From Leucaena leucocephala (taxonomy: Eukaryota; Streptophyta; Magnoliopsida; Fabales; Fabaceae): 64,000 nt of DNA. The notes under the pieces were generated by a model. That model saw only the letters and a program-made list of their open reading frames with translations, made no database searches and was not told the DNA's origin. Position 1 is the stretch's first letter; each line of letters begins with the position of its first letter. Both the position numbers and the translations under genes were made by a program. This document shows positions 49,173 through 62,722 of this stretch, piece by piece. The stretch lies in the NCBI GenBank assembly GCA_037074615.1, contig CM073537.1:17379989-17443988 (forward strand). The letters run 5' to 3'.

Positions 49173-49301
49173 TCCGCGACCTCTTACCTTACAATTGACC
49201 CTATTGTTCTATTTGACTTTCCTCTGAAAATCTCGCCTTTCTAACTTCTAAGCTAGTGACTTAGTTATATCTTTTATATTCTTTCACCTTTCTCAACAAT
49301 C

Positions 49302-52300
49302 ATGGCATCAAATATTTTTCGCCGGAAAATATCATCTTTTGGGGTTTCTCGCACTTTAGACGGTTTAACTTTAATACCTTTGTTTTGGTTTTCTTTGTTT
49401 CTTCCGTTTTCGATTATGCATTTGATTACGATTCGTTTGGCATATTACATTTGGTGAAATTTGTTTTGTCTTTGAGTGAAAGGAGAGAGCTGTTTTATTG
49501 TTACGTTGAGTAGGCTCTTGTTTTAAGAGTTAGCACAAAACTGGAGCGTGTTAGGAGGGCCATTCAGTTTAGTGTAACCCAATCCATTGCATCTTTATAA
49601 TTGAAAGTAACATGGCGTGAATTCTTTTTGCCTGCTAATTAATTACCATGTCATGTAGAAAATGAAGATTTTATCTCTTTATAATTTATTTCTTGACTAC
49701 ATTCTTCCTATTTGAGCAAGATTATGCTCTACGTATTGAGCCTATGTAGCCGTTGGGAGTAACACCATGAACTATTTCCTCTGTAAAATCATACTTAGAC
49801 CCTTTTTAATTTTACAATCAAACAATAACATTATCTAAAATGGCTTATCTGCAACTTTCAGTTAGCGATCTCTTAGCTGCAAAACAACCTGCCACTTGTG
49901 AGTAGGCTTTTAAATACCTAGCCTTATGTAAGGATTATAGGTATCTTGATCAAAGTTGGAATAGAAACTTCATTCATTACGACTTCTATTGGTTGAAAAA
50001 TTTTGAGAGATGTTTTCATTAGTGGCAACTTGATGAGGAGCACAAAGCTTATGACTGCTAATTATTTATGAAATATTGAAAAGATGCTACTACTAGATGT
50101 CATCAATAGAGCATTTTCCACCTTTTTGTCCCCTCAACTTGAAGTTCAAACGGTTTCTTGGTTTTTCATGTTCTATCAAATGCTTATAATTGGTATGTAG
50201 GCAAATCCTGTGCGTTTGAGGGTGATAGTTGATGGTGGCATATATGTTAATATTGCTGCTCAAATTGTCAAGACCGCCTGACACAAATTGCTGCTTGAGT
50301 TCAATTGTTTTTTTTTGGGGGGGTGGGGGCGTAAATGAGTGCAATTGTATATTTTAGTTGTTTTTTGGTATTTTTCTTTATCATCATTCATTCCCTAAAC
50401 TCCTTATGCAGGTCACGATGGGCTGCCTTTTCATCTATATTTTAAATACAAGTTTGGATGTTTTAGTAGTGCTTCAAACAGGATACAGCCGTACAGCAGC
50501 CTCAATGATACAGCCAGGATTGATTTAACAGACTTTACGTATGTATATATGTCTCATAGCTATTGAATGCACATATAAAGTTAGTTTTCCCTAATGTGGC
50601 TGTGCAGTTTATTACCTTTGTTGACCAAAGTTGTTAACAATGTAAACTTCAACATGAGACCAGAGACCAAGTTAGTTTTCCTCAATAAATCGTTAGAAAG
50701 TTTATTTTCTCAATCTGTAGACAGAACAATGCTTTAAACTGTAGAGATTATGATGTCTTTGTGATATATCCTCACAATTAATCAGACCTATGGAAGAAGG
50801 GAATTTGTGGTGTTAGGGGGAGAACTGCTTTAGTAAATATCAGAGAAGGGAGAGGAACACAAGGAGACTGTTTTGGGGAAGATTCAGAAAAGGTCCGTTA
50901 GGAAAGATGGGAATAGAAAGTGGGTGAGTAAAGAGATAGAGGTAGGCAGAAAGGAAGTGGGGTAGCCCCTTGAAGAACTAGAATTTTTCTTTTCTTTCTA
51001 GTGTTTTCTTCGATTGTATTTCCAATTTGAAACTGCAATTTCCATCAATGAATTCTTCAGTTGAGGAGATAAAAAGGTGATAGGAGTAGAAGTTAAAGAA
51101 ACTATGGGAAATTCTGAAAAGGTTTGTCAGGAAAATGGAAATATAAAGGGATCGAGGGAAGAAAGTTTAGTGGGCAGAACTTTGGGGAAAGTTGTGGGAA
51201 GTTCTCTAGTCCCTTGAGGAGGTATTTCCCCCCCTTCTGTTTTCTCTATTGTAATTTCTGTTGGAAACTCAGGTTTCCAGCTGTTTGCTTCTGACATTTA
51301 TATTTGACTTTTGACTTTACACCTGAATTTGTAGTTTTGAATTTTCTTATATATTATAAGAATTGGATTTTGAAACATGTAAATTTCCCTCCTAATATAC
51401 ATCCACAATATTATGATCAGAAATTGATATAAATAGTAATCTTTATGGAGGATTCATTTTGTTTAAGTTGGTCATTTTCCTTCTTAAATCTCCTCTTGTT
51501 TGTGCATGCTGTACTTTGCAAACAACCTCCCATAAATCAACTATAAATGCCATGGAGTTGGAGAAATGAGCCTCACTATCCATAATTCATGAATATTGGT
51601 TTGTTAAAGTTTTTATATTCCTCCAGTCCTTAATATAGGATCTAATTTGAGACTTGATCTTGGTCCTAAATATAAGACCTATTTCTCATATTTATCTATT
51701 TTTTCCTAAATTGCCCTTGTAGATATTCCCTCAACAATAATCAAGTAAGAAGGGAAGGAAGGGAATTAAGGAAGATAATTAGGGTATTTTATGAAAACAT
51801 GTTATGTTAACTAACTTAACTAACTTCCTTAATCTAATCAAATGACTTAAAAGGTTTTATATTAAGAACTGGAGGAGTATCATATGTAGAAGTTGCATTA
51901 TGCCTTTAATTAGCCCCTCTTTATTGATCAAGATCTCTTGTGCTTTATTGGCTTAAAGCAACTGTGTTAATGATTGTGACCATATGATCTTGGTTTAACT
52001 AATAACAGTCCTGATGCTAAATTCATGCTTGTTGTAGCCGTCCTCATACATGGTACCCACTGGCCCGGCAGAAACAGCGCAGGGTTATATTGCATGTTGG
52101 TCCCACAAATAGTGGTAAAACACATCATGCTCTGAAGCGACTTGAGTCAAGTTCTTCTGGTACATCACTATTCTACTTTCTACTATGATAATCTGTAAAC
52201 AATGTTAAGGAGGATTAAAATTTGTTAAGTACCTTTTTACTCTGTAGGCGTGTATTGTGGTCCTTTAAGATTGTTGGCATGGGAGGTAGCAAAACGGTTG

Positions 52301-55300
52301 AACAGGGCAAAAGTTCCTTGTGATCTCATTACTGGTCAAGAACGTGAGGAAGTTGAAGGCGCGAAGCACAAGGCTGTGACAGTTGAGATGGCTGATGTAA
52401 CCTCCAAGTATCACTGTGCTGTTATTGATGAAGTACAGGCATGTCAATTGTTCATTTTGAGATTGACTTCTCTATTTTAAACAGCTCCCAGGGCCTGTTG
52501 ACGTCACATGAATCAAAAGTACAAATTCACATCAACATTAGAGGATAAACCTTTATATGCTAATCTTCTTGTTATCATGTTATATTCGTGATTCTATATT
52601 CGTGATTCTATATGTATAATTACTAATGTTTATTTTTCATTTAAGTAAGAAATCATCTCTGCAATTGAAGCATTTGTACATGGGTAGTTTTCCTTTCCCT
52701 GTAACCTTTTCGATTCCTTTTTCTTTCAGATGTTGGGGTGTAATATGAGGGGCTTTTCATTTTCGCGTGCTTTATTAGGAATAGCTGCAGATGAACTTCA
52801 CCTTTGTGGTGATCCAGCTGCTGTTCCTCTCATTCAGGAGATACTGAAAGTTACCGGAGATGAGGTTGAGGTACTGGATATTCTATTTCTAAACAAACCC
52901 CAAGTTGGGGTAGCACCCGTGGGAATCAATTGTTTCTTGTGAATCTGCCGCTGTGTGGTCATTGTTGACAAGGCATAGTACTGATTAATGATTTTTCATC
53001 AAAATTTTTAGATTTGTCTAATATTCTCTTCTTTCATGCTTGCTGTAGGTTCAATACTACGAGAGACTGTTGCCTTTAGTTCCTTTAGAGACTCCTCTTG
53101 GGTCTTTCTCTAATGTACAAAAGGGTGATTGCATTGTTACCTTTTCACGTAAGGGTATATACAGATTGAAGGTCAGTTTTTTACTTTATTTTATTCTGAT
53201 GTTGGTGTTTCTTCGTTCTTGCTTTTCTCACATAATGGAGTACATGTCATCAGCCCTGTTTATCATTATTTCTCCGATTGTTTCTCATGCATGAATGGTT
53301 CTGGAACATGAAGTCAAAAACGCAATTTTCTGTCAAAATGCTTGTTTGTTTTATGCATTGATGTTCTTTTCTGTTTTGGAAATGGAGATTATTTATTCAT
53401 GCTTGTTGAAATGCTACTGTTAATTTATTTCTAGTTCTGCCAATTCATTTATCTAGTTGTATCATATGTTTACATAGTTAACTAAACAGTGAATGACAGT
53501 GTTGATTTTCTCCTCTACGTGCACGCATGTGACTTTGTGTTTTTATTTGGATAATATTTAAACTTTTCTGAACTTATGTTCACCAATATTTCTCAGAAGC
53601 AAATTGAGAATGAAGGAAAGCATCTTTGCTCAGTAGTTTATGGCTCACTGCCTCCAGAGACTCGAACAAGGCAGGTATGGATTCTCATCTATGTCTAATA
53701 ATGTTAAATCTGGATTCTCATAGGCCTTTTCTTCCATCTTGTATGAGAACTTCGATTAGTTTACTAGTATGCAGGAGGCAATGGGCTCAAACTTTTGTTC
53801 CATTATTATGCAAAGAGTTTAGATTCCAAAAATCAGTTTGCTCTCAGTTTGTCGAAGACTCGAAGTTAACACTTGATAACTTCTGTGGTAAAATTTGCCC
53901 TAATTTTAACAAAAGTAATCAGGGGAATGCCAAACGTAGAGATGCCCCTTAGTGCTGGTATCTTGTTATTGAAAGTGGAACTGGGAAAAGATTGAATATT
54001 TAATCACGAAGAATCTAGTGAGTTTCTCCTATCTTCTACAGTTCCTGATTTTTGGGAAAGTTAATGGTAGGATTCCCCGCTCCCCCAACTTTTCTTGTCA
54101 TTGAAATTACACAAACAATTTATCATCAATTTTTGTCTCGTAAGAATGCAAATGACATTGTTACAGTCCATGCGTGTGTGCAACACCCAATGTTAGTTAA
54201 ATTTAATCTTACACCAGTGGATAAAGTTTTGTAAGATGTAGTTTTTTTAATTGGATTAAAAGCTCTTATCATGAAGATTATACTCATAAAACTTTACATC
54301 TATCCAACATTGTTTTGTGCCTCATTATATATGATAAAGCTAGCTAGAATATACCTTTTAAATATAACAATTTGATTTCAAACTTATTCTTATATATAGT
54401 GTTTACATACATACACATGCACAAAAATTGAAATGGTACGATGTAATGATATTGATAGGTAGTGAGGTGAGATGGAGAACCTTTCCTAAAAGCTAGCTTA
54501 TGTTGTGGGAGAGCCATCCCACTCAAATACCCCAATGAACATCTTATACTACTTAATATGGAATCATACTACCTAAGTCTCTATCAATTGTCCCCCCTTG
54601 GAGAGTTGAGGTCTTGATGATCGCATTCTCAGAAAGTTTAATTGGTAACACTTCACTCAACTTCCTTCCCGATGAAAAGCCTCCATAGGTCAAAACGTGG
54701 TAGCCCTTTTTTTATTTGGAACCATTGACAACTGGACTAGGTACCAATTGATCGGTATCCAAGTGCCTCCCCCTTGAATATGAATCAATTGGTATTGAAG
54801 TCTCTATTATGAGTAGTTATTGAGATGGGAGAATCAATCTACTTAAATATCCCATTAAGCATCCCATGCTAAATGTGGGATTAAGGAATTTATACTACCT
54901 AAGTCTCTATCATGTGTGTATAATATATATAGCGTGTGCACTAGTTGAACAGATGATAAAGTAACGAGTAGTGTAACAGTCTCATGAAGAATGTTATAAA
55001 CATGCTATGATGATTGAAGAATAATAAAATGATATAAAAAGTTATTTGCATTTGTCATCTTTTGGCGTCAAAGGGGATTTGTGTATATTTTCATGGTAAA
55101 GGTGGGGTTTGTGTTATTTGGGCGTGTCTTGTAGGAGTGGAGATTAATTTTCCTTAAAAATTAGCATATGTTGCATCATCTTTTATTTTAAATTTCGTTG
55201 TATTTAATAAGTTTTCCCATGTTTTTCTTCCTGTTCTCCCAATTTGAACGTACAGAATGATTTGCTGAGTTAAAATGTTCATTGTGCTTGCAGGCAACCA

Positions 55301-58078
55301 TGTTTAATGATGCAAATAGTGAGTTTGATGTTCTTGTGGCCAGTGATGCCATTGGAATGGGTCTTAATCTGAACATTTCTCGGATTATATTTTCAACTAT
55401 GAAGAAGTTTGATGGTTTTGAGATGCGCGATCTTACTGTACCTGAAATAAAGCAGATTGCAGGTATCCTGAATTTATGTATGAGAGGACTGTATCATAGA
55501 AATTGATTGGGGATATGTTATTTGGAGATGCCCTAATTTTTATTCTCTAGTTTGGTCGTTTGGAGTTTGGACTAAAATAATCTTTACATTTGAATGTGGG
55601 GGCAATTCTTTGGTTGCCTTGAATGCATCTGCTTGTAGGGAGAGCTGGTAGATATGGGTCTAAGTTTCCTATTGGGGAAGTAACATGCTTAGATGCAGAG
55701 GATCTACCCTTGCTTCATTCATCATTGAATTCTCCATCACCCACTTTAGAGGTATCCTTCAAAGCACCTAATACCAAGTCAATAACCATGACAAGAAACG
55801 AAAAGCTAGTAATAGATTTAAATCTTAATTTATGCTTAGCTAACTTGATTTTGATTCTTCTATTGCTTATCTGTGTTATGATATATATACCAATTTTCTT
55901 ATGCAGCGTGCGGGGATACTTCCTCCATATGATCTCATGCATTTACATTCACGATTACACCCCAAAGACAGTTTCACAAAAATACTGGTAGGTTGGCATA
56001 GTAGCCTAATAATCTGCTTGTTACTCTATTTACTCATCGATTCTTTGTTTAAATCAGAAATTTCTATTTGTAATCTAGAAATTTGACGGTATTGGAAGTT
56101 GTTATCATTTATCTCGGTAAATTTTTGGAGCTTCTCACCTTAATTTTATGGGATTATTCCCACTGGGATCAAGTTTTCAATGACCCAAATATCATATTTG
56201 AAATTGAAGTTGTAGTTCTGACGCCCCAGCCCTTGTGCAAACTTGAAAAATGTGATTGTACTATGTTCTTATCAAAGTTTTTCCTTTTTGGTTGCAGGAG
56301 CATTTTTTAGACAATGCCAAATTATCAGAAAATTATTTCATTGTTAATTGTGAAGATTTATTGGTAAGTATAATTATAGCTACCTGGCCATTTAATCAAG
56401 GACATTTGATTTCGATGTTTCATTATTTATTATCACTTCCATTTTATTATATGTTTGCTGGTTATTGATGTCATCAGAAAGTTGCTGCTATTATCGATGA
56501 GTTCCCGCTTGGATTGCATGAAAAATATCTTTTTTGTGTAAGGTATATTCTTTTCCTTTAAAATATTTACCAGGATTCGTTATTTCATTTCCAATTCTAT
56601 GAATTGATTAGAGAATGAACAAATTAGGCTGTCTGTGTTTTTCTTGTCACTTTTCTTTTAACCGATACTCGTGATATTCAGTCCAGTTGACATGGATGAC
56701 GAAATTTCGGCTCAAGGCCTTACCCAGGTAACCAATCTTTCATCATTATGAGATGTCTAGATGTCAGATTGAAGGGCATAAAAGTGACGGTATACTTTTT
56801 TATCAACCAGTTTGTGGAGACTTATGCTAAGAAAGGCCTTGTTCGGCTTCGGGAAATATTTAAACCAGGCACACTTAAGGTGCCCAAAACACCAGCTGCT
56901 CTTGAGGAACTTGAATCTATCCACAAGGTGAGGTTTATTTTATTTTATATTTTTATTCTTGTTAGTCTCTGTCATTATTCTAGGCCCCCATTGAAGTTGT
57001 TAGCTCTGGCTCATGGGTAAAAACAGAACTGTGAATGATGCATTTGCTAAAACCTAGGAATGGTCATTGGCAAAAATGAATTACTTGAGCCTGTTTCATT
57101 CTGTGATCTTAAGATGTAATGTTAACATATCACGATATTTTATTATAGGCTAACAATATGTTTAGAAAATTGTACCAGCTCATTTTAATTGCAACCTACA
57201 CTCGAAATGTTTGTAACTTCATCCGAAGTTGGTAATGATGTGGTTTATATCCTGTAGCCTCAGATCAACTTCCCTCAACTCTTCACATCAACTTCCAACT
57301 AATTTACCTAACTTGTAATCTGATATATAATCTAATATTATACAGGGATATTTTAAGGAGATCAGATCATATTTGTTATAATTTAGTTCATATTAGCATG
57401 ATGGCAATATTACGCCATGTGGTATCTCTGCTTTGTTCTTAGCTGGAATGAAGTTCATTGAAAGTGATAGTAGTTTGATTTGCTGAACTAATCCATGCGA
57501 ATCACTTTGATGTGTTGCCAAAATTGAAGGTCCTGGATCTTTATGTTTGGTTAAGTTTCCGATTCGAAGATTCTTTCCCAGACCAAGAGCTAGCTTCATC
57601 TCAAAAGGCCATCTGCAGCATGTGAGTTGCTTTGTCTTTAATGATTTGCTGATTTTTTTTTAATTTCCCTTTCAGATTAAGGCTTAACCGTATAATATCA
57701 GTGAATAAACTCTAAAATGCAACCAAATATTACTTCTTTGAACTCTGGATTTAAACGAAAGCATATTCAAATTCCACTTCAAAAAATTAATAATAACTGG
57801 AAAAGGCCATGTGAGTTATTTGTCTTTTGACCACACTTATTGTTTGTTAATTTCACTGAGATTTAACATTTTCATTGTCATGAAGTTCAATTATTTTGTT
57901 CCCCCCCCCCCTTTTTTTATTGCCATGTTATGATTATTTTTGTTGAATTTGAGATTGTAGGTTGATCGAGGAGTTTCTGCAAAGGTTTGGGTGGCAGAAG
58001 CCGAACGCTGCAAGATTGCCAAGGCGCACTAACATGTCTTCTCTCTTGTCACAACGTATGAGGAGGCCATATTTGTAA
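49302..58078 (+). CDS. SUV3: SUV3-type mitochondrial ATP-dependent RNA helicase (16 exons, 569 aa)
   Basis: Exons: 49302-49362, 50412-50538, 52038-52159, 52248-52438, 52730-52870, 53049-53171, 53597-53674, 55294-55462, 55639-55751, 55907-55987, 56298-56363, 56478-56542, 56682-56727, 56811-56927, 57530-57621, 57961-58078. They sum to 1710 nt with all phases matching; Arabidopsis SUV3 is about 571 aa. The first exon (MASNIFRRKISSFGVSRTL) has the Arg/Ser-rich, acid-free look of a mitochondrial presequence. Helicase motifs: GPTNSGKT (84-91, Walker A), DEVQ (164-167, motif II), VVYGSLPPETR, SDAIGMGLNLNISR (motif V) and QIAGRAGR (335-342, motif VI). The family unwinds RNA in the mitochondrial matrix for degradation and surveillance. 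Intron 4 has a GC donor (ACAG|GCATGT), chosen because it alone yields the DEVQM motif in frame. Exon 1 is the least certain, since it rests on frame and presequence character. Confidence 0.94.
50881..51290. repeat. Diverged tandem duplication in SUV3 intron 2
   Basis: Two units of about 230 bp begin near 50881 (ATTCAGAAAAGGTCCGTTAG) and 51111 (ATTCTGAAAAGGTTTGTCAG). Both continue through purine-rich sequence to CCCCTTGA/TCCCTTGA and a pyrimidine tract. It is possibly an old transposon leader. No coding content is seen. Confidence 0.5.
51618..51877. mobile_element. Stowaway-like MITE in SUV3 intron 2 (260 bp)
   Basis: The left end is TTCCTCCAGTCCTTAATATA and the right end, inverted, CTCCTCCAGTTCTTAATATA. 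They are flanked by TA at 51616-51617 and 51878-51879. No coding capacity. It is the best-preserved member of the family that also includes 9443-9527 and about 39252-39500. Confidence 0.85.
54460..54915. repeat. Diverged direct repeats in SUV3 intron 7 (possible LTR/TRIM remnant)
   Basis: Two segments of roughly 100 bp (about 54475-54590 and 54815-54915) share ACTACCTAAGTCTCTATCA and similar upstream sequence, about 325 bp apart. Layout and style suggest the remains of a small LTR-type element. No tRNA primer site or gag/pol sequence is seen. Confidence 0.4.
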
Positions 58079-61000
58079 ATTCATTTGGGGCTGCGGTGGG
58101 CCCCACTCCCGGTCTTTCATACTTTATTCTTGTAGATTATTCAAAAAGAAAAAAGTTCAATCTGTTGAAACTTGTAAATTCTTATGATAATGGAATAAAA
58201 GCATTTTCAATAAATTATAATTTTTTTTTTTTGCTTCGGGATAGTTGAATTATTTGGAAATCGATTAGTAGCAATGCAGTCAAGTGCCTGATTTTTTTAA
58301 CACATAAATACAAAAAGAAAATTATTCTATTGAACGTAATTGTCATTGTCTCTAGAATGACACAGCAATAAATATTCTAATTTTTTCAATAAACTAACAA
58401 TGATAATTTTTTTCTGGTCAATGTGACAACGTAAGAAGCTTCATGGTGGAAGAAAGCGAGAGGTACTTGGCGACAAATCGTTTAGAGAAGATTGGCACTG
58501 TCACACTGTCGTTTTCATGATTCACATAATATATAAATAATATGATATAATATTAAATACATAAAATTGCACATTTAGTTCGTGAAAGATCATCTTTTAA
58601 TCTTTTTTATAGATAAGTTTATTTAAAAAAAAACACTTTTTGGTGGGATAAAGTTTCTTGATTTAATATTTGAAACAATTTTCTCCCATTTAGATATTTC
58701 TCTTAAAAATATTGAGACATCGTATAATGTGTTACATTTTTTACGACCCAATAATGAATAATAGTACATCATACTATAATTTATATATTAGATGTCGATT
58801 TTAAGTATATATTAGATGTCGATTTTAAGTTTCATGTAATGTTTAGTTGGTCAATTCTATATTATTCATTTACTTATTTTTCTTAATTTAAAATCATTTC
58901 ACATGCTTTTCATTTCTTAAGATTTACATTTTTAGTTAAACTTAAAATTGATTTAATTTTGTATTAGAGCTCTAGATTAAATAAATTTTATATTAAATAC
59001 TGGAGATAGTATATTTTTTAACTGTATAAAGATAAGATGATTTAAACTTCAATTATATATCTACACATACAAAGATATGTTATGGAATCATATTTCAAAG
59101 ATTCAAATATAATTATTTTGTCTTTTTTTATAAAATATAACTAGAAGGACTCAATTTCTTTTAAACAATTTCTCTAACTTTAAATTCAAATCATTGCTTT
59201 GAAAATCAAAATGGTTCGATCAGGGTCCGTTCATCAGACTTTCTAGCAGCTCCGTTTGGATTAAAAAAATCATTTTATAGTTGATCTAAGTTGGATCAAA
59301 GTAAAATCACCATTAAAATAAACTTAGAATAGCTTTTAGAAGATATAATGGATCTTGGGCCTAACAAAAACATACTAAAAAAAATTTAAACACCCATGCA
59401 GAAAAATTAACTATTTAAAGTAGTCAGCTATCGTCAGTGAATTCAACTAGTGAAAGGATGAGACATGCTACTATTTAGAACGTGTTTAAACTCTGGGGAG
59501 TAATACTTTATTGTGGTTTCAGTCGCGGCACTTGGAGAGGCATCCTAACTCCTAAGTAACTAGGTTTATGCCTGAAGGTAATAGACGGCTCGCCCTGCCC
59601 GACATTAATATCGCCTAGGAGGAAGGGAGATTTCTCTCTGCCCTTAGATCGTGGGTGAGCCCAATCCTTTTTCAAATTTTTTTATTAAAAATAAAAACTA
59701 TTCAAAGTAGTCAAATAATTTATATTAATTATAATTAATTAATTAATTTAATTTTTTAATCTATATAAAATTAGTCAACTAACTTATATATTAAAGATCG
59801 AAGAGAGTATTATTTTATTAAAAATTTTATAATATATTGCAGTATTATTATGTTGACAATTAAATTTATTTCTTATATGTTATTACATATACATAAAATT
59901 AATTTTAACAATTATTTATTTAATTATTATGTCACCAATTAGACCAGACTATTAATACCGAAACTCACCAGCCTTTTAGGTTTGACTTTTAAAACATCGA
60001 TTCAAATCCTATAAATGAAAATATAGATAGAGTTAACTCCAAGTTATGGTGCAACAATAATATCAGAGATTTTTTTTTTTTAAAAAAAGGTCAAAAGCTT
60101 CAAAAGGAAGAAGAGGTTGCGAAGAAGAAAGCGTCTGCGTCGTATGCGTTGGGTATCAATTAGGAAAGAGAGATGTGGAAACAGATTAAGCAACCCATTA
60201 TGTACGTTTAGAATTCATGTTATTAAGTTACATACACAGAAATTCCCTTCATCTAATTAAAATCAATTTAACCAAACATTTCATTTCACTTTTTGAAGTT
60301 ATCTTGCTTTTACTCAAATTTCATGTGCGTTCAACTTTATCCATCAAAGAGAATGTGAAATCTAATATAATAACTATTACCTTATTCTACTTGGTAAATT
60401 ATGTACCCCAATTTATTTTTTTATCTTTAAATTAAACAAAAAATAATAAATATTGTAAGGACTGAAATACCATTCAACATGAAATATTTACTATAAATTT
60501 ACACCGTCTAAATTAAATTTAAATAGTATTTCAATTAAGTTATACTATTAAAAGAATTAACTTTTAACGGTATTTTTATCGCCACTAAAAATTGATATTA
60601 TAAATTTTAAAAAAGTAACTGTTACAATGACTATTACTAACAGTTTTTAGCCGTAACAATAAACGTCGCCACTAAAAATATTTTTAGCAGTACTTTTCTT
60701 AAATTTTGATGACAATATTTATTGAGCTGAAGTCTACGAGATAGTTTTATCGGCGACATTTAGAATTGTGGCTGAATGTCTGTTTTTTATAGTATTGATT
60801 TAGATTCAATTTAAATTAATTTGGCATATTTACCTATATGTAAATGTACTCTTCATGAAGAGTGATGAACTAGGAAACATATTCAGGATTATTAAGCAGT
60901 CTAATTGTATTAAAATATCTATTCTGTAAATTTTATTTGATATTGAGGTGTCTCGTTGAAGATGATTAGTTAGTAATGACGTTAGTGATTAGTTTTTCTT

Positions 61001-61987
61001 TATAATAATTACTATAAATCTGAGATCAAAATTGTACTCAACCTGTTGGTTGCTTTACTGGCATCATCATTAGCCAATTGATTCCTCTCTCTCGTACCAA
61101 AATTTGAAACTACAATTTAGGAAAAAGATAAATCTATTTTAATAACAAAATAAAACAAAAACTTCTGAGAGCTTTCACTCGTAGTAAATGACTTGAAGCG
61201 ATATTATTAATATTCACAACAGATTCATTATTCAAAAATCACACACACTAATCAGGGATAAGTAGTGTATAAGGATATATTTTAGGCAGCTTAGTTTACA
61301 TGTTTTTAATATCATTTTCAATTAACTTTTAAATTTAAATATTAAACAATTCACAGGGGTGAGGACATGGAATAGTTTTTTTTTAATGTAGATATAATCT
61401 TATTGAAAATAATTAGATTCAGACATTATTAAGTATTAAATATAAATATATTTTTAATTAGATAATAATAACAAGCATTGGTCCACCTCAAGGGCTAAGC
61501 TAATATGATTTGCCCACAACCCTCTCTCTTTTTAATATATCATCTGAAATTAATTAAAAAAACTGAAATGATATATATGCATGTATGTATAATTGTCTAT
61601 AGTGTGTTTTGTTGGCTCTCCCACCCCGACACGCGAACTCCTCGTACATCTTGAAATGATAAGGATCCCACTCTGTTGTTGAATATTTTAAGGAACAGAA
61701 CGAGTAACCTGTGGCTGAGCTATTACTTACGATCCTCATTCAAGTTAACCAAATTTCAAATCCAAATATGTGCCTAATTCCCATTAGTTTAGAGCCAAGT
61801 ATGAGTGCTATACTAGAAGAGTTTTAGACTCTTAAACATGGCGGCTCAAATTTAAATTTATATAAATAAAAAAAATATTTAAGAGAGTTATCCCCAATTA
61901 ATTTAATAATATTTAAATTTGACCTAATAAAATAATTATATCAAAAAGAGCTAAATATAAGTTACTATATGTCAACAACCATTTTAT
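58079..61987. other. Intergenic DNA after SUV3
   Basis: Mostly AT-rich. A GC-richer block at about 59510-59660 (ATCGCCTAGGAGGAAGG) is unassigned. A CACTA-type end is listed separately at 60550-60794. No gene is supported. Confidence 0.5.
60550..60794. mobile_element. Degenerate CACTA-type terminal region
   Basis: The reverse complement of the right edge reads TACTATAAAAAACAGACATT, close to the CACTACAAAAAACAGACATT ends of many plant CACTA elements. Subterminal TCGCCACTAAAAAT and GGCGACATTTAGAATTG motifs follow in both orientations. The opposite end was not located. Confidence 0.45.
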
Positions 61988-62722
61988 GTGGGTGTTTGAT
62001 TTCCAACAAAATTAAGATTTCAGAAGGAGGTTTAGATCAAAAGTTAAACAAACAGTCTTCAAATATCTAAAAGAATTTATGGGCTAAATTATAGTTTTCA
62101 GATAAGCTTCTGGGTGAAAAAAAGAGCTTACATGATATCCAATATCTATTTTAACATACTTTTTTCAGGTGTCTCTATCGACGTCCTCCTCTATTGCTAT
62201 TGTCGTCGTTGCTCTTCTTCTCCTCATCGTCGTCGCTGCTATGCTGCTTCTTCTCTATCATGTTTTTCTCCGTGGTCCTGTTCTTCTCGACTGCCGTCGT
62301 CGCTTCTTCTTCAGATGTCGTCGAAGTATGAGCAAGAATAATAATCATCATGGTGGGCCTCGTGTATTCGACAGAAATGGAATCACTGTCTTCTTCATAT
62401 CTTCTTTTTTGTCTTGTTCATATCGCTGTCATCACTTTCTAGAGAATCGTTCTTAATGGGGGACGTCAACAAAGGATAGTGTCACCGGAGAGAACAAAAG
62501 AAAGAAGGGAAAAAAAGAAGAAATGTGATTTTTGTTTTTATAAAATCATATTATTTCTAATAATTTATCAATCATAAAAGTTATTATGATAATAACTATC
62601 TAAACACTTATTTATTCAGAACTATTTTTTTCATAAATTCTTTTTTAGAAAAACTTATACATAATCACTTTTAAATCATTTTTTTTATAAATTCTTCTCT
62701 AAAAATCAATCAAAACAGGTCC
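61988..62722 (-). mobile_element. MITE copy 4 carrying an unrelated internal segment
   Basis: In its own (minus) orientation it starts GGACCTGTTTTGATT and ends CAAACACCCAC, aligning with the ends of copies 1 and 2. TAT is duplicated at 61985-61987 and 62723-62725. The head block at 62565-62700 matches about 7490-7625. Instead of the purine tract of the other copies, the interior holds a block rich in GTC/CTC triplets. On the plus strand (62169-62456) that block is open and would encode a hydrophobic segment (IAIVVVALLLLIVVAAMLLL) followed by a basic stretch. Confidence 0.6.
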
